Assembly: GCA_007449985.2 (NCBI GenBank)
Contig: VIIQ02000593.1
Coordinates: 62,001 to 126,000, forward strand
DNA: 64,000 nucleotides
DNA from: Desmodesmus armatus
Lineage: Eukaryota; Chlorophyta; Chlorophyceae; Sphaeropleales; Scenedesmaceae
Reading direction: 5' to 3'
The notes beneath the pieces were generated by a model. It worked only from the letters and a program-made list of their open reading frames with translations. It had not been told where the DNA came from and did not search any database. Below are positions 47,901 through 57,831 of the stretch, piece after piece. The position numbers and the translations under genes were made by a program. Numbering within the stretch: position 1 is the stretch's first letter; the number at the start of each line of letters is the position of its first letter.

Positions 47901-50622
47901 CCCAACACACACCACCCCCCTCACCTGGTGCCTGTACAGCAGGAAGTTCTCAGCACACACCAGCACACCGCCCGGGCCGTCGCCCCCGCCAGGCACGGGT
48001 ATGAGCATGTTTGCTCCGTTGTCCACTGGGTCACTCCACTTGCGCAGCACGTGGTTGAGACCAAGGTCCAGCTCGTAGTAGGTGAGGTGCTTCTGGGCAG
48101 ACGCAGCAGCATCACCACTCGGGTCCTGCAGGGGTGGGGGTGGTGGTGGTGGCGGTGTGGTGGTGGCGCGGGGGGGGGGGGGGGACAGCAGCAGGAGGAA
48201 CATCAAGCATAGTTTTAGGTAGTAGGTGAGGTGCGAGTAGGTGAGGTGCTTCTGGGTAGTGACGGCAGCATCACCACTCAGGTCCTGGGGGGGGGGGGGG
48301 GGACAGCAGCAGGAGAGACATGAAATGTCAACTGTCCAAGCTCCTGACTCACTCACTAAGCTAGTACACTACAACCGCACCTCTGACACACAAGCACCCA
48401 CAAGCCATCTGGGCTGAGCACCTCATCAACACGCCTCACTACCCATCTACCCCCACGCCCCCAACCCCAGATGAACTCTGTCTGCGAACCATGTACCCCC
48501 CTCCTGCCTCCCCCCCCCCCCCCCCGGGACTGGTCCGGCTGGCCCTGGCCATCACCCCTCCCCCCAAACAAACCGCGACTGGCAGCTGTCACAGCCCCTG
48601 CTCCAGCAGCCCCTGCCCACCCCCCGCGCCAAAATTGTTCGCTCTCCTCCCCCTCCACCAACCTGGTCTGCATCGACGTAGTCCAGCTCGATGGCAGCAA
48701 AGATAGGGTTGTCAAACCCGCAGTCCAGCGCCGTCAACGCAAAGCATATGTTGTGGCTCTTGTGCGCCTCCAGCGGCGAGCTGATCGTCAGGTTTGCTGC
48801 ACTGTCACGATTCAGCACATACACAAACTTCTGCTTCTCCAAAGCCCCGATAATACACGCACGGCCCTTCGGGTCCGCTGCAACATACTGCCCGGGCACA
48901 ATCCTACGGCAACCGCTGCGTCCGAAGGTCTCCTGGTGAACTTTTGTGAAGACGTTTTTGTCCTTGTTATAGTCCAGGATGACGATGCGACCCGAATCGG
49001 AACCGATGATTACGTAATCCCGCTGCGCACCGGTCAGCCTGAAGGCTGCGAGGGAGCGGATGCAGCCGAAGACACCGCTGGAGTGAACCACCTGCGGAAG
49101 AGGTAGCAGGCAGGGCGGCGGGGCGTGAGGGAGCGGCCTGGGGGCGGGGTGAAGGGGGGGGGGTGAGGGGGGGGATGCAGGGGGGCGGCGGCACCAAAAT
49201 AGCCGGGGAATTGAGTGGTAGGGGCAGGGAGGGGCGAGAGAGGTGTCAAGGAGACATCGTTGGAATGAACCACCTGCGCAGGAATGGTAGTGGGCAGGGC
49301 GGGGGGGCGTGAGGGGGTGGGGGGGGGGGGAGTGAGGGATGCAGGGGGTGGCGGCACAAGAAGAGCGGGGTACCCGAGTGGCAGCGACGGGGTGGGGGGC
49401 CTGAAGGCTGCGAGGGAGCGAATGCAGCCAAAGACGCCACTGGAGTGACCCACCTGCCCAGAAATGATAGCGGGCAGGGCTGCGGGGCGTGAGGGGGCGG
49501 GAAGGGGGGGGGTCAGGCGTGGCGTCACGAAAAGAGTGTAGTACCAGAGTGGTAGGGGCGGGCAGGGGGAGGGGGGGTGGGGAGGGGGAGGCTTGAAGAG
49601 GCTTGGAACTGCTGAGAGATGCCGCTGGAGTAAACCCCCTGCGAAAACACAGGCAGCAGGCAGGGGTGCGGGTTGTGCGGCGGCGGCGGCGAAGGGGGGG
49701 GGGAGGTGGTGGGGGATGCAGGGGGCGGCGGCAAGAAAAGAGCGGGGTAGGGGCGGGGCGGGGAGGTGGCTTGAGAAGCAAGGTCACTGCGTGATGCTGC
49801 TGTGTCGACAGCTGTTGTCCAAAAGGGGCAGCGGCAGGTGGCTGCAACTGTTTGCAGCTGAGGGCAGATGCTGGACAATCCTGCCCCCCCCCCCTCCGCC
49901 CCGCTGCCTGAAGAAGGTGTAGGGGCCCGCTGCCTGAAGAAGGTGTAGGGTAACAAACAAGATGGTGTTGCATCATGGTCTATACAGGTTGTGCCCATGA
50001 TCAAGTTATTCACAGCTGATGCTTTGAAGTTGACGCTGCAGTTTGACCTTTGGCAGCTAACATCATGCCCACGTGCTGCGGGCTGTGAGGATTGCCTGGC
50101 CCAGCTGCTGTGGGCCAGATCGCAAGCTCTCCATGCAGGCGCCGTCAGCACCCTGGGCAACTGCTGACTGCAGTTGCTTGAATCTGGACCCTCACAGGAC
50201 TGCCGTCGCTTGAAGAGCAAACCTGGGACCCTCACAGGAAGGTGCCAAGCGTTCGCGGCAATTGCTGGCTGTTCACACACAAGCTGAGGGTATAGATGCT
50301 GCTGTGCTGCTCTGTGCTGTACAAGTGCACTCAGAAGTACAGTACTGTAGGTTGCGCTTAGCTGTGTCAGCTGTGTCAGCTGTCGGTGCACCTGGCTGTT
50401 CCATGTGTTATCATGCGATCGGGCTGCACTGAGTGTTGTCATGCGATCGGGCTGCATTAAAGGTTACTGTAAGTAGTGCCTGGCTGTTGTCAGCTGCTGT
50501 CAGCTGAAGCTGCGCACCTGCAGGCGCCCATTGTCTGCTGGTCTGATCAGCTCCAGCGTGTGGCCACGGGACACAACAATCTCCTGAGCCTTGGGAGCAC
50601 TGAAGTTGCCATAGATGGCACA
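38194..50622 (-). CDS. SF3B3: Splicing factor 3B subunit 3 (SF3B3/RSE1/SAP130), 5' end unresolved
   Basis: Large WD40-like beta-propeller scaffold of the U2 snRNP SF3b complex, nuclear. Nineteen exons: 50518-50622, 48663-49091, 47925-48125, 47428-47547, 47012-47185, 46082-46290, 45194-45461, 44816-44939, 44187-44312, 43743-43836, 43258-43390, 42732-42910, 42200-42430, 41738-41867, 40721-40898, 39998-40229, 39594-39770, 38847-39059 and 38194-38436, about 1,187 aa against about 1,217 in human. Diagnostic stretches: [96 protein letters not shown] and [10 protein letters not shown] followed by [17 protein letters not shown]. About 15-25 N-terminal residues are missing because no convincing first exon was found. 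Exon 9 needs one extra base near 44279-44283 to stay in frame. The introns are unusually rich in partial exon duplications and G/C homopolymers. Confidence 0.95.
38462..38537. repeat. TCAG tetranucleotide microsatellite
   Basis: About 18 near-perfect TCAG units lie in the last SF3B3 intron, starting 26 bp from the acceptor of the last exon. Confidence 0.95.
40860..41200 (-). repeat. Three copies of the start of SF3B3 exon 15
   Basis: The real exon start (40850-40898, encoding [15 protein letters not shown]) is echoed at about 41018-41060 and 41135-41195 in the upstream intron. Runs of G (plus strand) at 41069-41094 and 41213-41250 separate or flank the copies. Confidence 0.85.
41590..41765 (-). 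repeat. Second copy of the SF3B3 exon 14 donor region
   Basis: The real 3' end of exon 14 (plus strand, CACCTGCTGGGTCCACGATG around 41736) has a near copy around 41598-41618 (CACCTGCTGGTTCCACGATG) about 140 bp into the intron. Confidence 0.75.
41868..41901. repeat. CAG/CTG microsatellite at the SF3B3 exon 14 acceptor
   Basis: About eleven CAG units on the plus strand. In transcript sense this is a CTG run that forms the acceptor tract and ends in the exon 14 splice site. Confidence 0.9.
44311..44525 (-). repeat. Duplicated poly-C acceptor tract at SF3B3 exon 9
   Basis: In transcript sense a run of 18 C (44318-44335 as G) precedes the real acceptor. A second block with 16 C (44498-44513) and the same flanks (TGTCGTCGC before, CCAG then GTG after) lies about 180 bp upstream. 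Confidence 0.8.
45810..46134 (-). repeat. Three copies of the 53-bp 3' end of SF3B3 exon 6
   Basis: The sequence encoding [18 protein letters not shown] plus its GT donor occurs at the real exon end (from 46082) and again at 45945-45997 and 45810-45862 in the downstream intron. All three copies keep the same length, an AG immediately before, or at the equivalent place, and a GT after. Confidence 0.95.
46235..46625 (-). repeat. Three copies of the 5' start of SF3B3 exon 6
   Basis: The block encoding [16 protein letters not shown] at the real exon start (46235-46290) is repeated at about 46415-46465 and 46570-46625 in the upstream intron, with small indels in the middle copy. Confidence 0.9.
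47806..48290 (-). repeat. Duplications at both ends of SF3B3 exon 3
   Basis: The exon start ([17 protein letters not shown], near 48075-48125) is echoed at about 48228-48288 in the upstream intron. The exon end ([12 protein letters not shown], near 47925-47965) is echoed at about 47806-47842 in the downstream intron. Runs of 14 and 15 G (plus strand) lie at 48170-48183 and 48287-48301. Confidence 0.9.
49031..49645 (-). repeat. Four copies of the SF3B3 exon 2 acceptor region
   Basis: The real acceptor and exon start ([18 protein letters not shown], 49040-49110) recur at about 49255-49290, 49398-49490 and 49600-49645. The third copy includes about 50 bp of exon-like sequence and an AG-like acceptor. 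The copies are separated by G-rich tracts. Confidence 0.9.
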
Positions 50623-51745
50623 CTGCAGCATACACACGCACATACACATGATGTCATGCATGTATCTGCGATGCAAACGTGTCTGTTGACAGAGAGGGGC
50701 GCATGGCGCGGCTGAGCGGGTCTAGCAACACCACCGCCGCGCAACAGGTGAGAGAGGGGTATTCCCGTGACAGAGGCATTCAACACAGCTGCCATGGCTG
50801 GGTCTCGCAGGAGTAGTGTTGTGGATGCTCACATGGATTCAAGACAACTAATTAGTACGTTTCGAACTCTGGTACACGAGCGGGATGCAGCAGTGTGCCT
50901 CTACTGCTTGCCAAGCGTGGGCGAGTAGGGGTGTGTCTGACAGTATGCTGCATGCTGTTGGAAGGTGCAGTAGCCCACCTGTATGCCTGATGGCCTGCTG
51001 AGGGTGAGGTGGTAGAGATGCATCGCCCTCTACTGTGCTGTTGCACCCCAACAGTTGTCTTATACAGCACCGGCTGCTGCTCCAGCTGCTGCCACCATGG
51101 TGCTAGGGCCTATGCCAGCAGCAGTGGCATGGTTTTGGTGGCTGTTTTGTGCTCTCTGGGTGCAGCTGGTATGGTGCGAGAGCTTGTGCAACTTTGCAAG
51201 GGAAAGCAGCAGCACAGTAGAGGGCGATCAAGGAGGCAGACAGAGAATACAGGTACCGTCTACAACACGTCTGCGCAGAATCAGGCAGGGCAAAGGCAGA
51301 AAGAAATATACGTTCGCGCTGTTGATTGTGCTCGATACTTTGTCATGTCACTTTTGATCTGCATGTCATGCTTTGGCTCTTGTAGTTGCGAGGAATGCAA
51401 GCTGCGCACCGCCATGCTTACAACTGTGACAACTTGTACTGTTCTTGTGTGAACCGTTGCTGTCCCTTGTGTCTATGCTGCACGCTCTGCTGCACTAGTC
51501 CTTCTGCTACTGCTGTTCATCATTGGGCATGCATCCACTTGTCCCAACAGCAGATGCTTGAGCAGCGGCAGCATTAATTAGTTAATGTTGTTCATCTGAT
51601 ACTTGCACACAGTGAATGGATGCCTTTCAAAACGTTGACCTTGCACATAGGGCTGCCCATCAACATCCCTGAGCACCAAACATAGCCTCTTCCGTCTTGC
51701 CAATTGACAGCCCCAAGCAGCAGCAGCAGCAGCAGCAGCAGCACC
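50623..51745. promoter_or_regulatory. Divergent region between SF3B3 and the Q-rich gene
   Basis: It must contain the missing first exon and promoter of SF3B3 (minus) and the 5' region of the Q-rich gene (plus). A minus-strand ATG at about 50793-50795 starts MAAVLNASVTGI, vaguely like the SF3B3 N-terminus, but no suitable donor follows it. Nothing else was recognised. Confidence 0.4.
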
Positions 51746-53184
51746 ATGCAGCAGGAGCAACAGCATCACCAACAGCACCCACCAGCAGCAGCTAGTGGGC
51801 ATCCAGAGCTGGGGTTTATGCCGATAAATCAGCTACCAACATTTGAGCTGCTCGGCGATGCCTGGGAGCAGCAGCACAGCAGGGAGGCAGCAGGGGGTGC
51901 AGCAGCTGCTGCCACAGTGTCACTCCTGCAGCAGGCAGGGGATGATGCAGCTTTTGACATGCAGCTGGATGCACCTGCTGAGCCCAGCACAGCTCATGCA
52001 CAGGACGCTGCTGCAGGCGCTGGCACACCAAATATGGTGAGTCTCTGAGGCACCCATACACACCACGTACGGACTTTGTTTCGACCGTTCATGAACAGCA
52101 CCGTCACTTTCACCGTGAACGTGCATCCATCTGCACCATGCAGGAGGCGCTACACCAGCAGCAGCAGGAGCAGCAGCACCAGCACACGCAGCAGGCGGCA
52201 TCCTTCATCGCTGCTTCTGCTGCTGGCAGGGCCAACAGCAGAGCCACACACACTGCTGCTGCTGCCACCCCTGGAAGCGATCACCATCAGGCTGGCGCAG
52301 CCGCCGTCAGCAGCAGCAGCAGTGCAGCTGCAGAAGCTGGCCTGCTGCCGCCGGTTGACCAGTCAGCAGCAGCAGTGCTGGAATCGGCCCTGCAATATGA
52401 AGATGATGAGCTGCTGCTGCAGGATGCTGCTGCTGTGGGTGCTGCTGCTGGGCCAGGACCTGGCCCACAGGCTGCTGCTGCTGCAGGCCTGCCGGGGCCT
52501 GATTTCGGCACTGTGGATGGATGGGGTGCGGGTGTGGGTGCGGGTGTGGGTGTGGGTGATGATGGCACAGCAGCAGCAACAAAGTTGCAGTCACTAGACC
52601 TGCGTGACGATGGGAGCCAGCAGCAGCGATCGCCGCCACTGACGCAACAGCAGCAGCAGCCGCAGTCGCAGCCGCATCAGAGGATGCAACCATTGGGTGT
52701 GCCTCAGCAGCAGCACCAGCAGCATCACCAGCAGCAGCAGCAGCAGCGGCACCAGCAGCAGCAGCAGCAGCAGCAGGGGGGCCTGTCAGGAGGTCTCTGG
52801 CAGTTAGACCTGCAGGAGCTGCTGCAGCCTGTGCAGCAACCTGGGATGGATGTAGACGCTGGTGACACCGAAATTGACATCCCAGTCCTGCAGCAGCCGC
52901 AGCCACGTCAGGGCTGGGTTCAAAACCCTGACGAAGTGCTCCTGCCACCAGTTGGTGTGGTCAGCAGGCAGCAAGGGGGTGGCCAGGAGCTGGACAGGGA
53001 CAGCAGCAGCAGTGTGGGCGTGGGCTTCAAGCAGCGGATGCTGGAGGAGGGTGATCCTGCAGCAGGGGAGGGTGTTGGGCCGATGAATTTTGGACTGCTT
53101 GTTGAGAAGCCACCTGTGTTGCCGGATGAGCCGGCACAGCTGCTGCATGTGCCGGAGAGCCATGCGGACAGCTATTTGTTGTAA
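51746..53184 (+). CDS. Gln-rich low-complexity protein of unknown function
   Basis: Two exons, 51746-52035 and 52144-53184, joined in phase 0 with clean GT-AG sites, give about 443 aa. The protein is dominated by Gln, Ala, Gly and His tracts, as in transcriptional co-activators, but no DNA-binding or catalytic domain is visible. Better-conserved islands are LGFMPINQLPTFELLGD near the start, WQLDLQELLQPVQQPGMDVD and TEIDIPVLQQPQPRQGW in the middle, and PMNFGLLVEKPPVLPDEP near the end. The ATG chosen is the first in frame; the sequence before it (AATTGACAG then CCCCAAG) could be an acceptor, so an upstream exon carrying a domain may exist. A TGTAA overlaps the stop codon. Confidence 0.6.
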
Positions 53185-54227
53185 CGCTTGGTCGCTGGAT
53201 TAGGTCATGGGTCATGGGGTGCATTGTCTGGTAGATCCCAATTTTCATCCAATCCAAGCCTTGGATCCTTGAAGGTTCCAAATATCCAAGCAAGTAGTGA
53301 GTAGTAGTGAGTTCCATCGTAGTGAGAGTGAGTAGCGAGTGGGTGAGTAGTGAGTGAGTAGTGAGGTAGTGAGTAGTGAGAAGAACAGCCTGGCAACAGC
53401 TGCACTTTGAATCTGCAACCGTCGCCCATACACCTGCTTGACGCTGCCTTTGTTCAAGTATTGTTTTGAAACACACCCTATGTACTCTTATGGGCGGGGT
53501 GAATCACCAGCATCCACCCTCTGACGATCTATATAGTCTGCATGTGCGGTGGGGTTCGATGCAGCTGTCATGCGTGATAAGCATGCCATGGCACGTACCC
53601 AGGCTGAGGGGGCATGGTTCATGCCATACAGCAACATGTCTGGCGCAGGGCAGGAGTGAGGCATACCTTGTGTGTGCCCCTGGTGTAGTATGATACCCAC
53701 GTGTTGTTGGATGTTGTGCTGTGCTGCCACCCCGCCCACTAGGGGTGGTCGCCCATGGGCTGGCTGCACGCATGTGTGCACGTATGTGTGCACAGTGGTG
53801 AAGAAGGGGCCTGGTGGAAATTTCCCTTGTAACATGTCCTATGAGATGAGCAGGGATTTATTCCGGTTGGACACTCGTGCAGTTGGCATGCCTGGCAGTG
53901 CAGCATCAAGGTCCATGTCCATGTCCATCCATGTCCATGCACCCTGATCCACCTCATGGTCACGTTTGCAGCTGCAGATGGCAGGGTGTGTTTGGGAAAG
54001 CTCAAATATGCTTCAAAGAGCAAAGGCATGCAATACCTTGATCAAAATCAGCTGTCCGCTGCAGCTATTCATAGCTGCTCATGAGTAATTTAGCCCAACT
54101 GTCTTCAAGCCTTCAAGACGCCTAACGACGGCCTTTACGACGCCATTTCGGCTTTAAGACGACTTGTGACAGCTTACGACGGGTCGTTATCGGCACAGTG
54201 TATCCCGGGATACCCAAGTATCACCAG
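53185..54227. other. Intergenic region with simple repeats upstream of the aldehyde oxidase gene
   Basis: GAGTAGTGAGT-type repeats occur at 53295-53380 and CCATGTCCATGT repeats at 53911-53939. Five copies of a WASGACG-like motif (AAGACG, AACGACG, TACGACG) cluster at 54115-54181, just before the start codon at 54228. No gene was recognised. Confidence 0.5.
54115..54181 (+). promoter_or_regulatory. Cluster of ACGACG-type motifs before the aldehyde oxidase start
   Basis: AAGACG (54115), AACGACG (54124), TACGACG (54136), AAGACG (54156) and TACGACG (54175) occur in 67 bp, ending 46 bp before the ATG. Regular spacing of about 10-20 bp suggests a promoter-proximal or 5' UTR element; this is inference from clustering only. 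Confidence 0.35.
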
Positions 54228-55405
54228 ATGGTCTCGTTTCGCCTCAATGACGAAACCGTCAATGTACCAGCCGAAGCATTGCACTTGAGCACGGCCGGCT
54301 TCATCCGCCAGCACACCCAGTGCAAGGTACAGCCCACAAACCACCCACAGTCTGTGGTGACGATGCACATGATGATTTGGGGGTGTGCGTCTAGCTCCCG
54401 CAATCTCCATCACTTCGATGCTGTTGTACATTTTGATCACAGAGCGTCAAGGTTTCCTGCAATGAGGGTGGCTGTGGAGCCTGTGCTGTTGAGCTGGTGT
54501 CACCAGGTAACCCTACCTGTACTGCAGCAGTCCTGATCCTGATCCTGATCCTGATGCACACATCATCAACTGTTGCTGGCGTTACAACAGTTTACAGGCA
54601 TATATGTAAGCAATGTAAGCAATAAGCGTCCGCGCAGTGCTGTTGCTCAACGTGCTGTTGGTGGCGCAGGTGGTGGGCCGGTGCTTGCAGTCAACAGCTG
54701 CCTGCTGCCAGTGGGGGCCCTAGATGGCTGCCACATCATCACCAGTGAGGGGCTGGGCAACTCACGCACAGGCTTCAACCAGGTGCAAGGTGTGATGGCG
54801 TTGCTGCTGTGGTTGTTGCAGTCATTGACATGAGGGGGCAACTTTGCATTGGACCTGTCGACAGATGTGCAGAGGGGCCGGGGCTTGACAGTAAAGCCCC
54901 ATGACCAACTAATTGCAGCCAAGAACCAGTTTCCACTGCTAGAATCGGTTGTACTCACCAGCCAGAGCAGTCACAAGCCCTGCTAGAAGGCCAGCAACAG
55001 CATGGGGTGCCGACACACAAACTGTACCAGATCAACTGTGCAGCTGCCCCTCAGCATGTGGCACCCCGTACCCTCCATTCACTGGCTCGGCCCCCCTGCC
55101 CTCCTTCCCCTTTCCTCTCTCCATCCCCTGTTGTTGCGCCCTGCTGCCCTTCCTGCACACACATCCCACGGAGCGGCTGGCTGCTCGTACACCCTGCCTC
55201 CCTTACTACTGAAGCTGAATCGCCCTCTCTTCCTTGTCGCTGGCACTCTCTTGCTGCACAAATTTTCCACAGAGCGTCTGGCTGCCTTCCATGGCACTCA
55301 GTGTGGCTTCTGCTCCCCCGGCATTACAGTGGCCACACACGCAGCACTCATGGCAGCAGCACACAAGCAGGGACTGCAGGACAGCACAGCACACTGCTCA
55401 ACCAC

Positions 55406-55437
<32 letters not shown>

Positions 55438-56680
55438 TGGGGAGACCCCACAATGGCAGCAGCACCGAAAGCAGTGACAGCCACCAGCACAATTGCGATG
55501 GCATTGCTGCTGCCGCTGGTGCTGCTGGTGGTACTTCACAGTGCCACGCAGACACCTCTGGGGGGTGCAAGGGCAGTAAAAAGTGCAGGTCTCAGCAAGA
55601 AGAAGAAGCGGCAGCGGCATGCGGTAGTGTCACTCGAGTGACGTCAGCGCAGCTGCTGGGTGCATTGGATGGTAACTTGTGCCGCTGCACCGGCTGGAGG
55701 CCCATTGCAGACTGTGCAAAGGTGGGCCGCTGTTGGTGGTGTATCGACAGAGGGAGTACTTGGATGCAGCGCTGCTTTGCCATGCATTAGCGAGGGATGT
55801 GGCCCCTTTAGCAGTCTCGATCTCGTATTGTATGTGGGTACATGTGCAGACCCGGGCAGAGGGAGCAGCACCTGAGCTCGACCGCATTCACACACACCCA
55901 GTGTTGCATGTTACTGCTGCATGCTTTTCTGCCACCTGCAGAGCTTTGCTTGTGATGTGGACATTGAGGACCTTGGCCAAAACAGCCTGAGCCCCAGCCA
56001 ACTCACTCCACTCCCACACACAGACCTCACTCCATCATCCCTCAAGCACACACCCCACCAGCAGCAGCAGCCCCAGCAGCAGCAGGAGGCTTCCTTCAGC
56101 AGATCGCTCCAGCAGCTCCAGCACGGCAGTATCCTCACACCCAGCAGCATGCCCCAACTCCTGCAGGCCCTAGCAGCAGCAGAGGCTGCTGGCCTGCCTG
56201 CAATTTTACTAGGAGGCAACACAGGGGCAGGACTGTATAAGGAGCAATGGGGGCGGCTGCGCAGCAGCGTGACTGTGCTGATTAGGGGTGTGCAGGAGCT
56301 GCAGCAGCTGGCAGTGCTTCAGGCGGGGGTGGTCCTGCCAGGGGGTGCAGGAGGGGGTGGGGATCGTGGGGGTGGTGAGGACAGCATCGACTGCTTCGGA
56401 GGGGCGGGTAGGCTTGGCAGCAACGGCACCAGCAATGGCAGCAGTGTCAGGAACAAGGGTGCAGTCCATCTGTCAGACAAGGGTGGCAGCAGCAGCAGCA
56501 GCAGTGCGGGAGGGAGCCCTGTGTTAGTTGCAGGGGCAGGTGTTACCATCACAAGGCTCATAGAAGCACTGCAGGATACAGCAGAGGCTCTTGATCAGCA
56601 CAACAGCAACTCAACAGCCCCTCCTGCTGCTGCAACTGCAACCCCAGTCAGCAGCGGCAGCATGAACAGCAACACCACAT

Positions 56681-56711
<31 letters not shown>

Positions 56712-57798
56712 AGGTGGTGAGCAGCAGCAGCAGGACGTGTGCAACCTGCAGTACATGGTGTGTCACTTGAAGCGGGTGGCGGGAACGCTGGTACGCAACG
56801 CAGCAACACTAGGAGGTCACCTGGCCCTTGTCAGGAGGTCACACTTGGAATCAGATCTGGTCACACTTATGACGGCAGCAGGTGCGTGGGCATGGCCTAG
56901 TGGGGTCATTCTCAGCTCGAGCAGCGGATGCACATCTGGGCTCCTGTTGCAACGGGGGCTGATTACGGGACATCCCCGTCTTTTTTGATGCTGGCGGTTG
57001 TGTTGCTGATGCTGCTGTTGTTTGTATCAGCCACTCAAGTCATGCAACTCCACAGCTGTGGTACCTGAAGCTGTGCACAAGCATCACTCTAGTTTGCTTT
57101 ATGCTCTGCCGTGCTGTGCTGTGGTGTGCCATGCTGTGCCGTGCTGTGTGCCCCTACAGGTGCCCAGGTGTGTGTGACAACAACAGACGGCAGCTGCCAT
57201 TGGATGGACCTGGCAACCTTCTGCACTACAGGCCAGCAGCAGCAGCAGCAGCAGCAGGAGGGGGATGCAAGGGTGCTGCAGCTGGTGGACAGGCAGCAGG
57301 CTGTCATCACTGCTGTGCAGCTAACCCTGCCTGTAGCTGCCGGCAGCAGCAGCAGCAGCAGCAGCAGCAGTGGCAGCATTGCCGGCAGCAATGGAGGAAA
57401 TGGCACCATCAGCGGCAGCCGTGGGGTGAGCAGCAGCGGTGTCAAGTTCTGGTCCCATAAGCTGACCACTCACAGGCTGTGCAACGAACATGCAGCAGTG
57501 AACGCATCGATCTGGCTGTCAGGGCCACACCTGTTGGACAGCACTCAACACACCAACAGCATCGACAGCAGCAGCAGTGACAGCAACAACAGCCACAACA
57601 CCAACACAGACAGCATGCAGGGGAGCATTGGTGCAGCAGGGACAGGGGCAGTAGGTAGCTACAGGCTTCGGATCGCTGTAGGGACATACCAGCAGCAGCA
57701 CAAGCAGGACGCAGGGGACTCACACAGTGCAGGAATGAATGGGCTCCATGGTAAGGACACAACTGCAGGTCAGCAGGATGGGCAGCAGAGTGCCACAG

Positions 57799-57831
<33 letters not shown>

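Noticed and set aside
48552..49976. A 474-codon minus-strand frame starting in SF3B3 intron 1
   Set aside because: Only its part within 48663-49091 matches SF3B3; the upstream part is Pro-rich translation of intron repeats.
50547..50795. MAAVLNASVTGI as the SF3B3 start exon
   Set aside because: It loosely resembles the conserved N-terminus, but no GT donor or good U12-type (AT-AC) donor follows at the right place.
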